Positions 28,137 through 36,676 of a stretch of 64,000 bases of DNA are shown here, piece by piece. The number at the start of each line of letters is the position of its first letter. The stretch's first letter is position 1. The notes beneath the pieces were generated by a model, which saw only the letters and a program-made list of their open reading frames with translations, made no database searches and was not told where the DNA came from. A program made the translations under genes and the position numbers. The stretch is from Arcobacter sp. GTDB lineage: Bacteria > Campylobacterota > Campylobacteria > Campylobacterales > Sulfurimonadaceae. The DNA is taken from positions 62,001 through 126,000 of the forward strand of contig JAGXFN010000006.1 of the NCBI GenBank assembly GCA_024637195.1, read 5' to 3'.

Positions 28137-29465
28137 TTATAATATATAGCGTGCAAGATCTTCATCTTCCACAAGCTTGTCAAGCTTTTCGTGTACAAGT
28201 TCTTTTGTGACAACAACTTTTTCACCTGCACGTTCATCGGCATTAAAGCTGATATCCTCGAGTACTTTTTCAATCACGGTATGTAAACGGCGCGCGCCTA
28301 TGTCTTCGGTCCTTTCATTTGCACTCTGGGCCAGTTTGGCCAATGCTCTAATCGCTTCATCATCAAAGCTAAGCTCCAAACCTTCGACCTTTAAGAGTGC
28401 TTCATATTGGCGAAGAAGGGAGCTTTTTGTCTGTGTCAAGATCAGATAGAGCGAGGTCTCATCCATAGGATTAAGCTCAACGCGCAGCGGAAAACGTCCC
28501 TGCAATTCAGGAATAAGGTCGCTGGGTTTGCTTACATGAAAGGCACCGGCAGCGATAAAGAGAATATGATCTGTTTTTATCTGACCAAACTTGGTGCTTA
28601 CGCTTGAGCCTTCGACAATGGGAAGCAGATCTCTTTGTACACCCTCTTTGCTCGGGTCGTTCCGCCCGTCATTTTTGGAAGAAACGGCGATCTTATCGAT
28701 CTCGTCCAGGAAGATGATGCCCCCTTGTGCAGCACGTCTGAGCGCTTCGGAGTGCACACCCTGCATATCAAGAAGTTTCTCTCCTGCTTCTTCTTTCAAG
28801 ATATGCTTCGCATCAAATACACAGACCTCTTTTTTAAGGTCTTGCTTGTTCAGTCCTGCAAACATCTGCGAAAAAGACTCTTGAACCTTGGCCATTTCAG
28901 GCGGGAGATTGGTATCGTTAAACTCCAGGTTGCTTTTAGGAATCTCGATCTCAATGATCTTGTCGTCCATCTCTCCGCTGAGCACACGTTCTGTCATGCG
29001 TTCGCGCGAAAGTTTATATTCCTCTTTTTTTTCGTTGCTTGCCATCAGAGGAAGCGGCGGAAGCAGCTTGTCGACAATAGTGTCGAGTACATAATTGCCG
29101 ATCTGCTCGATATTTTTTGCCTGATGCTCTTTTTTGACGATATCGATAGAGGCCATGACCAGATCGCGTACCATGGACTCGACATCCCGACCGACAAAAC
29201 CGACCTCGGTGTATTTGCTCGCTTCGACTTTAATGAAGGGAAGATTCATCAGTTTTGCCAAGCGGCGGGCAATCTCAGTTTTTCCTACACCTGTTGAGCC
29301 GATCATCAGAATATTTTTGGGCATGATGTCGTCTTGAAGTTCTTCATCAAGCTGCATACGGCGATAACGGGTTCGCAGTGCGACGGCTATGGTCTTTTTC
29401 GCCTCATCCTGACCTATCACATACTCATTTAGATAGGCAACGGTCTCTTTGGGTGTCATATTCAT
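28137..29465 (-). CDS. hslU: ATP-dependent protease ATPase subunit HslU
   Basis: AAA+ unfoldase that feeds substrates to HslV. Walker A MIGSTGVGKTEIARRL, the pore-loop region VEASKYTEVGFVGRD, Walker B GGIIFLDEIDKIA, and the C-terminal segment ending in EDLARYIL that docks into HslV are present. Length 442 aa is typical. ATG at 29465 was chosen; it overlaps the hslV stop as TGATG. A TTG just before it and an ATG at 29459 are alternatives. Confidence 0.96.
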   Translation of the reverse strand: MNMTPKETVAYLNEYVIGQDEAKKTIAVALRTRYRRMQLDEELQDDIMPKNILMIGSTGVGKTEIARRLAKLMNLPFIKVEASKYTEVGFVGRDVESMVRDLVMASIDIVKKEHQAKNIEQIGNYVLDTIVDKLLPPLPLMASNEKKEEYKLSRERMTERVLSGEMDDKIIEIEIPKSNLEFNDTNLPPEMAKVQESFSQMFAGLNKQDLKKEVCVFDAKHILKEEAGEKLLDMQGVHSEALRRAAQGGIIFLDEIDKIAVSSKNDGRNDPSKEGVQRDLLPIVEGSSVSTKFGQIKTDHILFIAAGAFHVSKPSDLIPELQGRFPLRVELNPMDETSLYLILTQTKSSLLRQYEALLKVEGLELSFDDEAIRALAKLAQSANERTEDIGARRLHTVIEKVLEDISFNADERAGEKVVVTKELVHEKLDKLVEDEDLARYIL

Positions 29466-30001
29466 CAATTTTCCAGTGAAAGAAGTTTAATATTGCTGTT
29501 GGTATAGATGCAAAGCTCTGAGGCGATAAGAAGACTCTCTTTAACGAGGCTCTCTTCATCAAGATCAGCATGGCGTTTGAGCGCGCGTGCTGCAGAGATG
29601 GCGAAGTTTCCGCCGCTTCCTATGGAGGCGATCTCGCCGTCTTCAGGTTCTACCACATCGCCATTTCCAGTGAGTATGAAGATATGCTCGCGGTTAAGTA
29701 CGATCATCATTGCTTCAAGACGGCGTAAGACCTTGTCTTTTCTCCAGGCCTTTGAAAAATCTACAACGGCCTTGATAAGGTCACCTTTACGCTCGTCAAG
29801 ATAGCCTTCAAACATATCAAAAAGATTAAATGCATCCGCAGTCGAACCGGCAAATCCTGCCAGTATCTCGCCTTTGTAGAGCGTACGGATTTTGGTCGCA
29901 TTGCTTTTTAAGATGGAATCTCCGAAAGTGACCTGTCCGTCACCAGCTATGACTGCCTTGTTTTTGCCTTTGTACGCCAGTATCGTGGTTGCATCAAACA
30001 T
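29465..30001 (-). CDS. hslV: ATP-dependent protease peptidase subunit HslV
   Basis: Proteasome-like Thr peptidase of the HslUV complex, 178 aa. The sequence starts [20 protein letters not shown], so a short propeptide must be removed to expose the catalytic Thr. [13 protein letters not shown] and the [10 protein letters not shown] loop are family hallmarks. It is 8 bases after rplI and overlaps hslU, the usual hslVU pair. Confidence 0.96.
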   Translation of the reverse strand: MFDATTILAYKGKNKAVIAGDGQVTFGDSILKSNATKIRTLYKGEILAGFAGSTADAFNLFDMFEGYLDERKGDLIKAVVDFSKAWRKDKVLRRLEAMMIVLNREHIFILTGNGDVVEPEDGEIASIGSGGNFAISAARALKRHADLDEESLVKESLLIASELCIYTNSNIKLLSLEN

Positions 30002-30009
30002 AGGTTTGC

Positions 30010-30456
30010 CTATTCGCCTATGATCTTGATCTTCATCATAGCATGCAGACCGTGACCCAGCTTAAGGTCGATCTCATACTCACCGAGCTCTTTCATAGAA
30101 AGTTTGTGCTCAATATGTTTTTTGTCGATCGCGATATCATGCTGTTCAAGGACGGCCTGCGAGATCTCCTCTTTGGTCACTGAGCCAAAAAGATGGCCGT
30201 TCTCGCCTACTTTTTTCTTGATGGTTGTGACAAGATTTGAAAGCTGTTCTTTGACCTGCTTGAGGCGTTCAAGTTCAGCGGCATCATCTTCCGCTTTCTT
30301 TTTCTCTTGCGCCTTGTGCTGATTTAAAACAACGTTGGTTGCGGCTTTTGCAAAGCCCTTTCCGATGAGGAAATTTTGGCCATAACCGTCTTTGACCTCT
30401 TTGACCTCGCCTGCTTTACCCAGACCTTTGACATCCTTGATCAATAATACTTTCAT
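30010..30456 (-). CDS. rplI: 50S ribosomal protein L9
   Basis: L9 (148 aa) binds 23S rRNA domain V. The N-terminal domain [20 protein letters not shown] and [12 protein letters not shown], the long connecting helix (about 45-75) and the C-terminal rRNA-binding domain ([14 protein letters not shown]-like region) are complete. It heads the long gene string rplI-hslV-hslU-era-pgp2-pgp1-msh. Its Shine-Dalgarno sequence is weak, and a stable hairpin lies 16 bases before the start. Confidence 0.96.
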   Translation of the reverse strand: MKVLLIKDVKGLGKAGEVKEVKDGYGQNFLIGKGFAKAATNVVLNQHKAQEKKKAEDDAAELERLKQVKEQLSNLVTTIKKKVGENGHLFGSVTKEEISQAVLEQHDIAIDKKHIEHKLSMKELGEYEIDLKLGHGLHAMMKIKIIGE

Positions 30457-30472
30457 CTGTATGCTCTTTTAA

Positions 30473-30489
30473 AGAGGGATTCTCCCTCT
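30473..30489. terminator. Perfect hairpin with T8 on the plus-strand side, in the rplI leader
   Basis: AGAGGGA-TTC-TCCCTCT, a 7-bp perfect stem with a 3-base loop. On the plus strand it is followed by GTTTTTTTT, a canonical intrinsic terminator, although no plus-strand gene precedes it. On the minus strand it lies between the FTR/rhodanese gene and rplI and is followed only by TTTAAAAG. It may end antisense transcription, weakly end the upstream gene, or act in the rplI leader. Confidence 0.55.
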
Positions 30490-30504
30490 GTTTTTTTTAG
30501 TTGA

Positions 30505-30517
30505 CGCGATTTTAGCA
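30505..30517 (-). promoter_or_regulatory. rplI promoter, TGCTAAAATCGCG
   Basis: Minus-strand -10 TAAAAT at 30509-30514 preceded by TGC and followed by CGCG, with a predicted start near 30502. The leader of about 45 bases contains the hairpin at 30473-30489. This promoter could serve the whole rplI-to-mshG string. Confidence 0.55.
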
Positions 30518-30537
30518 GATTTGCTCTTAGATTCTGA

Positions 30538-31266
30538 TTATCGGACGACTTCTCCGTGATAACCTGAGATACCGTGAGAAAGATTGACGACACTTTTGTA
30601 CTTCATATCAGAGAGGATACGTTGGCAGTGCGCGCTTCGGCTGCCGACGTGGCAGTAGAGTATAAGGCTTTTGTCTGTGTCCAGATTTGCCTTTGTTAAC
30701 GAGGCAAAAAAGCTGGTTGTCGGTACGAGGGTGTCTGTTCCTTTGATGTGGCCGCCTTGGTGTTCCATCCACTCTCGCACGTCTACAAGATTAAAATCGA
30801 CCATTCCCAGCTCACGGGCCTCAAGCAAAGAGATCAGTTCATCAGCGTCAATATCATGTTTGCCAAGAAGTGTCTCGCATTCAGCCGCACTCAAGCCGCG
30901 TGAATGCTCATGCGTGACGGCTTCAAGTTCATCGTGTTTAGCCGTTTTTGCAGCATACTCCGGCGTACAGAAGATCTGGCAGTGGCAGACGCCGTCATTG
31001 GGGATCTCATGTTCAAGTGCGGGTTTGCAGGGGCAGATGCGATCCTCCTCCTTTTCTCCTGTGACAAAAAAACAAGGACAGTAGCGTTTGTCATAGATCA
31101 GCTTGTTGCGTGTCAATCCCATCTGAATCCCCTCGTTGATGAGCGGATCAGGATTATAGGCAAAACCGAACTGAGCGACGACCTTGTCTGTAAATTTGAT
31201 AGTTTTAAGGAGTTCCGTCTTAAACTCAGAGGATTCAGGATCTATTTTTTTCATTTCAGTACTCAT
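30538..31266 (-). CDS. Ferredoxin:thioredoxin reductase catalytic domain fused to rhodanese
   Basis: A 242-aa two-domain redox protein. Residues about 20-110 form an FTR-beta-like domain with the CPC...CPC...CHC pattern (Cys63/65, 78/80, 94/96, plus Cys100) that binds a 4Fe-4S cluster next to a redox disulfide. Residues about 125-240 form a rhodanese domain with active-site Cys205 in LILYCHVGSRSAHC. The combination suggests ferredoxin-driven disulfide or persulfide chemistry, fitting a sulfur-metabolising Campylobacterota, but the partner and reaction are inference. Cytoplasmic; no signal peptide. Confidence 0.85.
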   Translation of the reverse strand: MSTEMKKIDPESSEFKTELLKTIKFTDKVVAQFGFAYNPDPLINEGIQMGLTRNKLIYDKRYCPCFFVTGEKEEDRICPCKPALEHEIPNDGVCHCQIFCTPEYAAKTAKHDELEAVTHEHSRGLSAAECETLLGKHDIDADELISLLEARELGMVDFNLVDVREWMEHQGGHIKGTDTLVPTTSFFASLTKANLDTDKSLILYCHVGSRSAHCQRILSDMKYKSVVNLSHGISGYHGEVVR

Positions 31267-31377
31267 AAAAGCAGGCCTTTATTAATGATTTTTATAATTT
31301 TACAAAGAAATAGTTAAATAAATTTTATAATGCAGAAGGAAGCGCTACAGCTTAACTTGTATTAAAACACAAGCATA

Positions 31378-31398
31378 ACCCAGGCCATTTGCCTGAGT
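31378..31398 (-). terminator. Putative terminator downstream of argG
   Basis: On the minus strand, ACTCAGGC-AAATG-GCCTGGGT forms an 8-bp stem (one G-T pair), followed by a T-rich stretch (TATGCTTGTGTTTT). It starts 14 bases after the argG stop. The T-run is broken, so confidence is moderate. Confidence 0.45.
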
Positions 31399-31411
31399 CG
31401 GGCTGCATTTT

Positions 31412-32626
31412 CTACTTTTTACGTGCCTTGCCTGCGATGATCAGGCGAAGTGCATTGAGTTTGATAAAGCCTTCGGCATCTTTTTGATTGTAGACTTCAT
31501 CTTCTTCGAATGTAGAGTATTCCGGGTTAAAAAGCGAGTCTTCAGATGAACGTCCGACGACGATAACATTTCCCTTATAAAGTTTGACACGAACAGAACC
31601 GTTAATATACTCTTGCGTCTTGTCGATGGCGGCTTGAAGCATCTCTCGCTCCGGCGTAAACCAAAAGCCGTTATAGATAAGCTTTGCATAGCGTGGCATC
31701 AGTTCATCTTTCAGGTGTGTTGCCTCGCGGTCAAGGGTTATCGATTCGATTGCGCGGTGCGCTTTTAGCATGATGGTTCCGCCGGGTGTCTCATAACAGC
31801 CGCGGGCCTTCATACCGACGAAGCGGTTTTCTACGATATCAACACGGCCGATACCATGCTTTCCGCCAAGCTCATTGAGTGTTTTTAGCATCGTCGCAGG
31901 GGAGAGTTCCGTGCCGTTAAGCGAAACGGGATCGCCGTTTTTGTAGCCAATCTCCAGATATTCAGCCTCATCCGGTGCATTTTCGGGAGAGTTTGACCAC
32001 AGCCACATGCTCTCTTCAGGCTCAGCACTAGGGTCTTCTAGGATACCGCCCTCATACGAGATATGAAGGAGGTTGGCGTCCATAGAATAAGGTGATTTTT
32101 TGCCTTTTTTATCGATTTGGATGCCATGCGTATGTGCATAGTCAAGAAGCTTTTCTCTTGAGTTGAGATCCCACTCGCGCCATGGAGCGATGATGGTCAG
32201 TGTCGCATCTTGGCCCAGGTATCCCATCTCAAAACGGACCTGGTCGTTTCCTTTTCCTGTCGCTCCGTGGCTCACGCCGTCAGCACCCGTGATCTTCGCG
32301 ATCTCTGCCTGGCGTTTTGCGATAAGCGGACGCGCGATAGAGGTTCCAAGAAGGTATTCACCCTCGTAGATTGTGTTGGCACGGAACATCGGGAAGACGT
32401 AGTCTTTGACGAACTCTTCACGAAGATCATCAATAAAGATATTTTCAGGTTTGATTCCCAAAGCGAGTGCTTTGATACGAGCAGGTTCAACCTCTTCGCC
32501 TTGACCAAGATCGGCGGTGAAGGTCACTACCTCACACTTATATTCATCTTGCAGCCATTTAAGAATAACGCTGGTATCCAAACCGCCTGAGTAGGCAAGT
32601 ACAACTTTTTTAACTTCTTTTTTCAT
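31412..32626 (-). CDS. argG: Argininosuccinate synthase
   Basis: ArgG joins citrulline and aspartate using ATP, the penultimate step of arginine synthesis. The PP-loop [16 protein letters not shown], the [15 protein letters not shown] motif and the C-terminal tetramer arm ([18 protein letters not shown]) are intact. Length 404 aa is standard. It is a single gene with its own promoter (TAAAAT at 32661-32666) and a probable terminator. Cytoplasmic. Confidence 0.97.
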   Translation of the reverse strand: MKKEVKKVVLAYSGGLDTSVILKWLQDEYKCEVVTFTADLGQGEEVEPARIKALALGIKPENIFIDDLREEFVKDYVFPMFRANTIYEGEYLLGTSIARPLIAKRQAEIAKITGADGVSHGATGKGNDQVRFEMGYLGQDATLTIIAPWREWDLNSREKLLDYAHTHGIQIDKKGKKSPYSMDANLLHISYEGGILEDPSAEPEESMWLWSNSPENAPDEAEYLEIGYKNGDPVSLNGTELSPATMLKTLNELGGKHGIGRVDIVENRFVGMKARGCYETPGGTIMLKAHRAIESITLDREATHLKDELMPRYAKLIYNGFWFTPEREMLQAAIDKTQEYINGSVRVKLYKGNVIVVGRSSEDSLFNPEYSTFEEDEVYNQKDAEGFIKLNALRLIIAGKARKK

Positions 32627-32656
32627 CGGTTCCCTTTATGAGAGCTATAGTATGGG

Positions 32657-32669
32657 CGCGATTTTAGCT
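32657..32669 (-). promoter_or_regulatory. argG promoter, AGCTAAAATCGCG
   Basis: Minus-strand -10 TAAAAT at 32661-32666 followed by CGCG, with a predicted start near 32654 and a 27-base leader ending in AAAGGGAACCG before the ATG. It matches the rplI and valS promoter motif at 12 of 13 positions. Confidence 0.55.
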
Positions 32670-32708
32670 AAAAGAAGATGATAAATAGTTGAAAAGTCTA
32701 AAGGTGCC

Positions 32709-32963
32709 CTAATGACTTTGATTAAAAGAGGGGCTTGAGGAGGATAAGGTGTTTAAAAACTCTTTTTGCTTTTTAATTTTTATCAGACTCGAGGCAAGTG
32801 CATCTTTTTTCAGACTTAAGAGAATATGCGCTTCTTTCATCAGGTAAGCGGCGTTCTGCATTGTCTGAACGTCATCAAAAGAAGGAAGCTCCTGAATGAG
32901 TTTTTCGATCTTCTCCTCATTTTCTTCAACAATGGCGATTTTAAGTTCGTTAATCCACTGCAA
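32709..32963 (-). CDS. Small helical protein in the FliT position
   Basis: An 84-aa charged helical protein (WINELKIAIVEENEEKIEKL, LMKEAHILLSLKKDALASSL) encoded right after fliS with a 14-base overlap. In many flagellar operons this place holds the FliD chaperone FliT. Size and helicity fit, but I see no diagnostic motif, so a FliT-like role is inferred from context. It is the last gene of the flaG-fliD-fliS operon. Confidence 0.6.
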   Translation of the reverse strand: MQWINELKIAIVEENEEKIEKLIQELPSFDDVQTMQNAAYLMKEAHILLSLKKDALASSLIKIKKQKEFLNTLSSSSPSFNQSH

Positions 32964-33330
32964 CTTGGGTACTCTCTCTCCAAGCTTCCAAAAGTCCTTT
33001 GACGACTTTGTTAACCTGGTCTATCTTCTCTATGCTGTTTTCGATGTTGGCCTCGCCAAGTTTTTGAAGCTGATGCATATAAAGCCCATTAAGGTAAGTA
33101 GAAATATCACCGCCGCCGTCATAACTAAGACTGTTTAAGAGTTCTGCAAAAATAGCAGAAGAACGGTTGATCCAATAGGTCCGTTTTTCGATATCTCCAA
33201 GTGTTATGGCTCTTTTCGCCTGCATATTAAATCGAAGAACACCCTCATACAGCATTTCAATGAGTTTTTGTGGAGACTCTACTCCAATATCATTTTGAGC
33301 ATAAGTGTTATAAGCTAAGGAATTGTTCAT
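32950..33330 (-). CDS. fliS: Flagellar export chaperone FliS
   Basis: FliS (126 aa) binds the C-terminus of flagellin and keeps it unfolded until export. N-terminal NSLAYNTYAQNDIGVESPQKLIEMLYEG and the helical core (GDIEKRTYWINRSSAIFAEL) are typical. It starts 10 bases after fliD and overlaps the small downstream gene. Cytoplasmic. It belongs to the operon driven by the sigma-28 type promoter upstream of flaG. Confidence 0.93.
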   Translation of the reverse strand: MNNSLAYNTYAQNDIGVESPQKLIEMLYEGVLRFNMQAKRAITLGDIEKRTYWINRSSAIFAELLNSLSYDGGGDISTYLNGLYMHQLQKLGEANIENSIEKIDQVNKVVKGLLEAWRESTQVAVD

Positions 33331-33340
33331 CTATAGTCCT

Positions 33341-34702
33341 TTATTTTGCGTTGATCGCCATTTGTATCTGCTGGCTTAATGAGGTGAACTGTTGTTCGAG
33401 TCCACCGATAATTCTGTCATAGGCGGCAAAGCGCAGAAACATACTCTCGTAACGCGTGTCAAGAAGCTTTTGCGAACGTGTCTGCTCTTCTCTGAGTCCG
33501 CTTAACTGGTCCGTTAGATTGGTGCCGAAACTGCTGAAAAGACCATTTTCTTTTGTTTGATTGTCCAAAAAGTCATCCAGTTTTTTAAATATGCCTTCAG
33601 TAACATTGCCGCTGCTGCTTGTTTCGTACTTGAAAAGCTTTTCAAGCGCCTCGGGATCTTTGTCAAACTCTGTATTAAATACGTTTTTATCAAAGCTGAG
33701 TGATCCGTCTTGTTTCAGTTCAAAACCATAATTCATAAGCGAATTTCCGCTGTTGTCTGTTTGAAGCAGCAGTTTGTTGATCTCGCGTGCGAGGCTTTTT
33801 ATCGTACTTTCTCCGTTGAAGACGCCGACAGACCCTGCATCAAGATCTGATGTCGTTGTGCTTGTCAGCTCTTTAGTCAGCGAATTATAGGCTGCCGTCA
33901 TAGCGCTAAGCTCAGAAGCAATGCCCTCGGTATCTTGGGCGATGGTTGCCGTAGAACTTTCCCCCTCTTTTTTCAGGGTAATACTGACGCCGAGTGTAAT
34001 GTCTGTAATAGTGTTCGACGCCCGGGTGAAATTGATGCCGTTGTACTTAAAGCTTGAATCTTTGGCCGTCTGTACTTCCGTCTGCGCAAAATCCAGACCG
34101 ACATTTAGGTTGCCTGTGTCTGAAAAAGTGATAGCTTGCGTACTTCCGGTCTCATCTGAGCTTACAACTAAGCGAAAATCACCATCCGCAACATTTAGGA
34201 TAGATGCAGTGACTTTCTCTCCGGCAATAGTATTGATACTGTTTTTAAAGTCTTCAAGCGTTGTCGATGCTGTAACGGCAATATCAAAGTCTTTTCCGCC
34301 GATTGAAACCGTTACTGTACTGTCTGCTGTGGCGATTTTATCCGTTAGGCTTGTAAATTGAGACGACTGCTGAATGTTTTTTGTTGCCAAGGTTGTGACG
34401 TCAACGGTGAAGCTTTGCGGATAAACACCATTCGCGGCCGTGATAGTCGCACCGTCTCCGGAAACCGAGGTCTTACGGTCAAGATACAAAAGGTCGCCGC
34501 CAAGTCTGTCCGTACTTGCCATAAAAGTAGTCATTAACGAGTTTATGAGACTATAGGCTTGTGTCTTCTGTGTTGTGTTGTCTATTTTTCGTTTGATAGG
34601 ATCAATTTGAAGCTTTTCGTCATTGGACTTAAGTTTGTCAATTGTATCAGCACTTAATGCACCACTGGATCCTAGACCAAGCGAGCTGAGTGTACCTGCC
34701 AT
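33341..34702 (-). CDS. fliD: Flagellar hook-associated protein 2 (filament cap)
   Basis: FliD forms the cap under which flagellin polymerises. The N-terminal FliD_N region (SSLGLGSSGALSADTIDKLK, then the VTTLATKN stretch) and the C-terminal FliD_C region (AYNSLTKELTSTT...GVFNGESTIKSLAREINKLL) frame a variable middle domain. The C-terminus is coiled coil. Length 453 aa fits the phylum. It is exported by the flagellar apparatus and has no Sec signal. It lies 3 bases after flaG. Confidence 0.95.
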   Translation of the reverse strand: MAGTLSSLGLGSSGALSADTIDKLKSNDEKLQIDPIKRKIDNTTQKTQAYSLINSLMTTFMASTDRLGGDLLYLDRKTSVSGDGATITAANGVYPQSFTVDVTTLATKNIQQSSQFTSLTDKIATADSTVTVSIGGKDFDIAVTASTTLEDFKNSINTIAGEKVTASILNVADGDFRLVVSSDETGSTQAITFSDTGNLNVGLDFAQTEVQTAKDSSFKYNGINFTRASNTITDITLGVSITLKKEGESSTATIAQDTEGIASELSAMTAAYNSLTKELTSTTTSDLDAGSVGVFNGESTIKSLAREINKLLLQTDNSGNSLMNYGFELKQDGSLSFDKNVFNTEFDKDPEALEKLFKYETSSSGNVTEGIFKKLDDFLDNQTKENGLFSSFGTNLTDQLSGLREEQTRSQKLLDTRYESMFLRFAAYDRIIGGLEQQFTSLSQQIQMAINAK

Positions 34703-34705
34703 AAT

Positions 34706-35077
34706 TTATCCTTTTTCGTCGAAAATAATACCGGTGACTTCATTCATCTTGGCCGTCAGGGTAGAGGCCTGCTCAAGCGGAAAACGGCGAATCATATCCG
34801 ATGTGTTTGTGTCGATTACGGAGACGTAAAAGACTTCGCTGCTGTTGTCAAACCCGAAACGCAATGAGGTGTTGAAGGGATTGAGTGCCTTGTTGAGCGA
34901 ATCAATCAGTTCACGTGCCTCTGTTTCTGTAGTCGCGGGTTTTTGAGATTCAGCTTTTTGCTCTTTGATCTCAACTTGAGGTTTTACCTCTTGTACACTC
35001 TGCTGTTTTGAAACAGAAATCTGCTCTGCTTGTATCTGTGTACTCTGCTGTTTGGCAGTGCTATTGAAAATTTCCAT
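34706..35077 (-). CDS. flaG: Flagellar protein FlaG
   Basis: A 123-aa FlaG family protein; in Campylobacter it influences filament length. The N-terminal half is Gln/Lys/Glu-rich and likely disordered. The conserved C-terminal part contains LRFGFDNSSEVFYVSVID and DMIRRFPLEQA. ATG 35077 (MEIFNSTAKQ) was chosen; 35092 is an upstream alternative without a better ribosome site. First gene of the flaG-fliD-fliS operon. Confidence 0.9.
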   Translation of the reverse strand: MEIFNSTAKQQSTQIQAEQISVSKQQSVQEVKPQVEIKEQKAESQKPATTETEARELIDSLNKALNPFNTSLRFGFDNSSEVFYVSVIDTNTSDMIRRFPLEQASTLTAKMNEVTGIIFDEKG

Positions 35078-35109
35078 GATTAAGCCTTTCAATTAGAATA
35101 GTAAAACAT

Positions 35110-35136
35110 AAATCGGCAAGATTAAAATAATATTTA
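35110..35136 (-). promoter_or_regulatory. Sigma-28 (FliA) type promoter of flaG-fliD-fliS
   Basis: On the minus strand, TAAATATT, exactly 11 bases, then GCCGATTT matches the FliA consensus TAAAGTTT-N11-GCCGATAA at 12 of 16 positions. It contains CGATTT, the core seen in Campylobacter late flagellar promoters. It lies 33 bases before the flaG start. Confidence 0.65.
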
Positions 35137-35186
35137 GCATTTACAACAGAGTTAGATCATTTGACATATAAAGCATTAAATGTACC

Positions 35187-36416
35187 ATGCTACACTTACG
35201 AAAAACTTTCAGGCCTTGCATGCGACACTATTTAGATCTCTTGAAAAATGAAAATGTATTACGCCGATTAAGTTTTATTCAGTTGATCTCTTATTTCGGC
35301 ACGTGGTTTTCCAACGTCGCGGTCTATACCCTGCTGGTGCAGATGGATGTGTCGGCCTTCGTTATTGCAGCAGTTGCCTCTTTCCATTTTCTTCCCGGAG
35401 TACTCCAAGCACCTATTTCAGGCGTTTTTATAGACAAGATAGAACCTAAGAAACTGATGCTTTTTTTGTTGTTCTTAGAGATAGTCAGTACGTTTTTACT
35501 GTTGCTGGTCACATCGTCGCAGTGGCTGTGGCTCTTGTTCGCTCTGATCTTCATTCGTATGGGTGCGGCAAGTTTTTATTTTACGCTGGAGATGTCTTTG
35601 CTGCCTAAGATTTTACACGGGAAGTCTTTACAGTATGCCAATGAGATTCACTCTATCATCTGGTCGTTTTCTTATACCTTGGGGATGGCAGTGAGCGGGT
35701 TTATCGTCTACAAACTCGGGGTGAAGATCGCATTTATTATCGATGGACTCCTTTTTGTGCTTGCATTTTTTATGCTCTCGCGGCTGCATATTGAAATCAG
35801 TTTTGCAAAATCAAAAGAGAGCTTTTTTCTTAGCTTTAAGGAGGGCCTGAAATACCTGAAAACGCATAAAAAGATCATGCATCTTATTGCTATCCATGCG
35901 ACGGTCGGCTTTACTGTTTTTGACGCTCTGGTAGCCTTGATGGCGAAGGAATATTATGCCTCGTTTCTGGCTGTTCCTCTTGCATTGGGCATCATTCACG
36001 CCATTCGCGCAAGTGCTTTGGTCCTAGGTCCCATGATCTTGGGCAAATGGATAAATGGCTCGCGTCTGGTCTATCTCTTTTTGATCCAGGGAATGGCAAT
36101 CATCTTTTGGGCGACTGTTGTGGAGGACTTCTATCTTTCTTTGCTGGGCTCTTTTATGGCAGGTTTTGCGACAACGACATTGTGGTCATTTAGTTATACT
36201 TTAATCCAAAAACATACGGATAAAGAGTACTATGGTAGGGTAATCGCCTATAATGATATGATTTTTCTTTTAACCGGGGCATTGAGCTCGCTTCTTGTCG
36301 GTCTTTTGATCGAATGGGGCTGGAGCATTTCGGAGGTTCTTCGTGCGATAGGCGGGGTATTTATACTCGCGATATTTTATAGTATCTGGGTTAGAAAAAT
36401 TTACAAGGAGATATGA
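35187..36416 (+). CDS. Major facilitator superfamily transporter
   Basis: Inner-membrane MFS permease of about 400 aa with roughly 11-12 membrane helices in two halves. MFS-like elements include FSNVAVYTLLVQM, a loop after TM2 (ISGVFIDKIEPKKL) and the mid-loop around HIEISFAKSKESFF. It resembles the MFS_3 (enterobactin exporter-like) group, but the substrate is unknown. The start is uncertain: ATG 35187 has no clear ribosome site and ATG 35220 (MRHYLDLLKN) is as likely. It overlaps the next gene by 4 bases. Confidence 0.8.
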   Translation: MLHLRKTFRPCMRHYLDLLKNENVLRRLSFIQLISYFGTWFSNVAVYTLLVQMDVSAFVIAAVASFHFLPGVLQAPISGVFIDKIEPKKLMLFLLFLEIVSTFLLLLVTSSQWLWLLFALIFIRMGAASFYFTLEMSLLPKILHGKSLQYANEIHSIIWSFSYTLGMAVSGFIVYKLGVKIAFIIDGLLFVLAFFMLSRLHIEISFAKSKESFFLSFKEGLKYLKTHKKIMHLIAIHATVGFTVFDALVALMAKEYYASFLAVPLALGIIHAIRASALVLGPMILGKWINGSRLVYLFLIQGMAIIFWATVVEDFYLSLLGSFMAGFATTTLWSFSYTLIQKHTDKEYYGRVIAYNDMIFLLTGALSSLLVGLLIEWGWSISEVLRAIGGVFILAIFYSIWVRKIYKEI

Positions 36417-36676
36417 TGTTCAGTCTGGCAATACTTGGCGGTATACTGCTTAACGTAGGCGCTTTTTTTATGTTCAAAGGGTGGGCATTTCGCGCTATCA
36501 TTGTCTATCTTTTCGCAGACCTATGCTGGGTAGTCATGGCATTGCAAAGAAATGATATGATCGGGGCTGTTTTCATTACCAGCGGAATGCTCTTTGGTTT
36601 TATGGCTTTTTTAAAAATGCGCTCAGGCAAGATGCATAAAAGTTTAAATAAAGATGAAAGTCATGAGGCAGGTTAA
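36413..36676 (+). CDS. Small membrane protein of unknown function
   Basis: An 87-aa protein with about three hydrophobic segments (LAILGGILLNVGAFFMF, AIIVYLFADLCWVVMAL, AVFITSGMLFGFMAFL) and a basic C-terminal tail. I do not recognise the family. It overlaps the MFS gene by 4 bases and the APC permease gene by 23 bases, so it is translated within this transporter operon and may modulate one of the permeases. Confidence 0.65.
   Translation: MMFSLAILGGILLNVGAFFMFKGWAFRAIIVYLFADLCWVVMALQRNDMIGAVFITSGMLFGFMAFLKMRSGKMHKSLNKDESHEAG

Noticed and set aside
28635-29297. A 220-codon open frame on the plus strand inside hslU
   Set aside because: It is antisense to the intact hslU coding sequence, and its composition reflects the complementary codons. 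No independent evidence.
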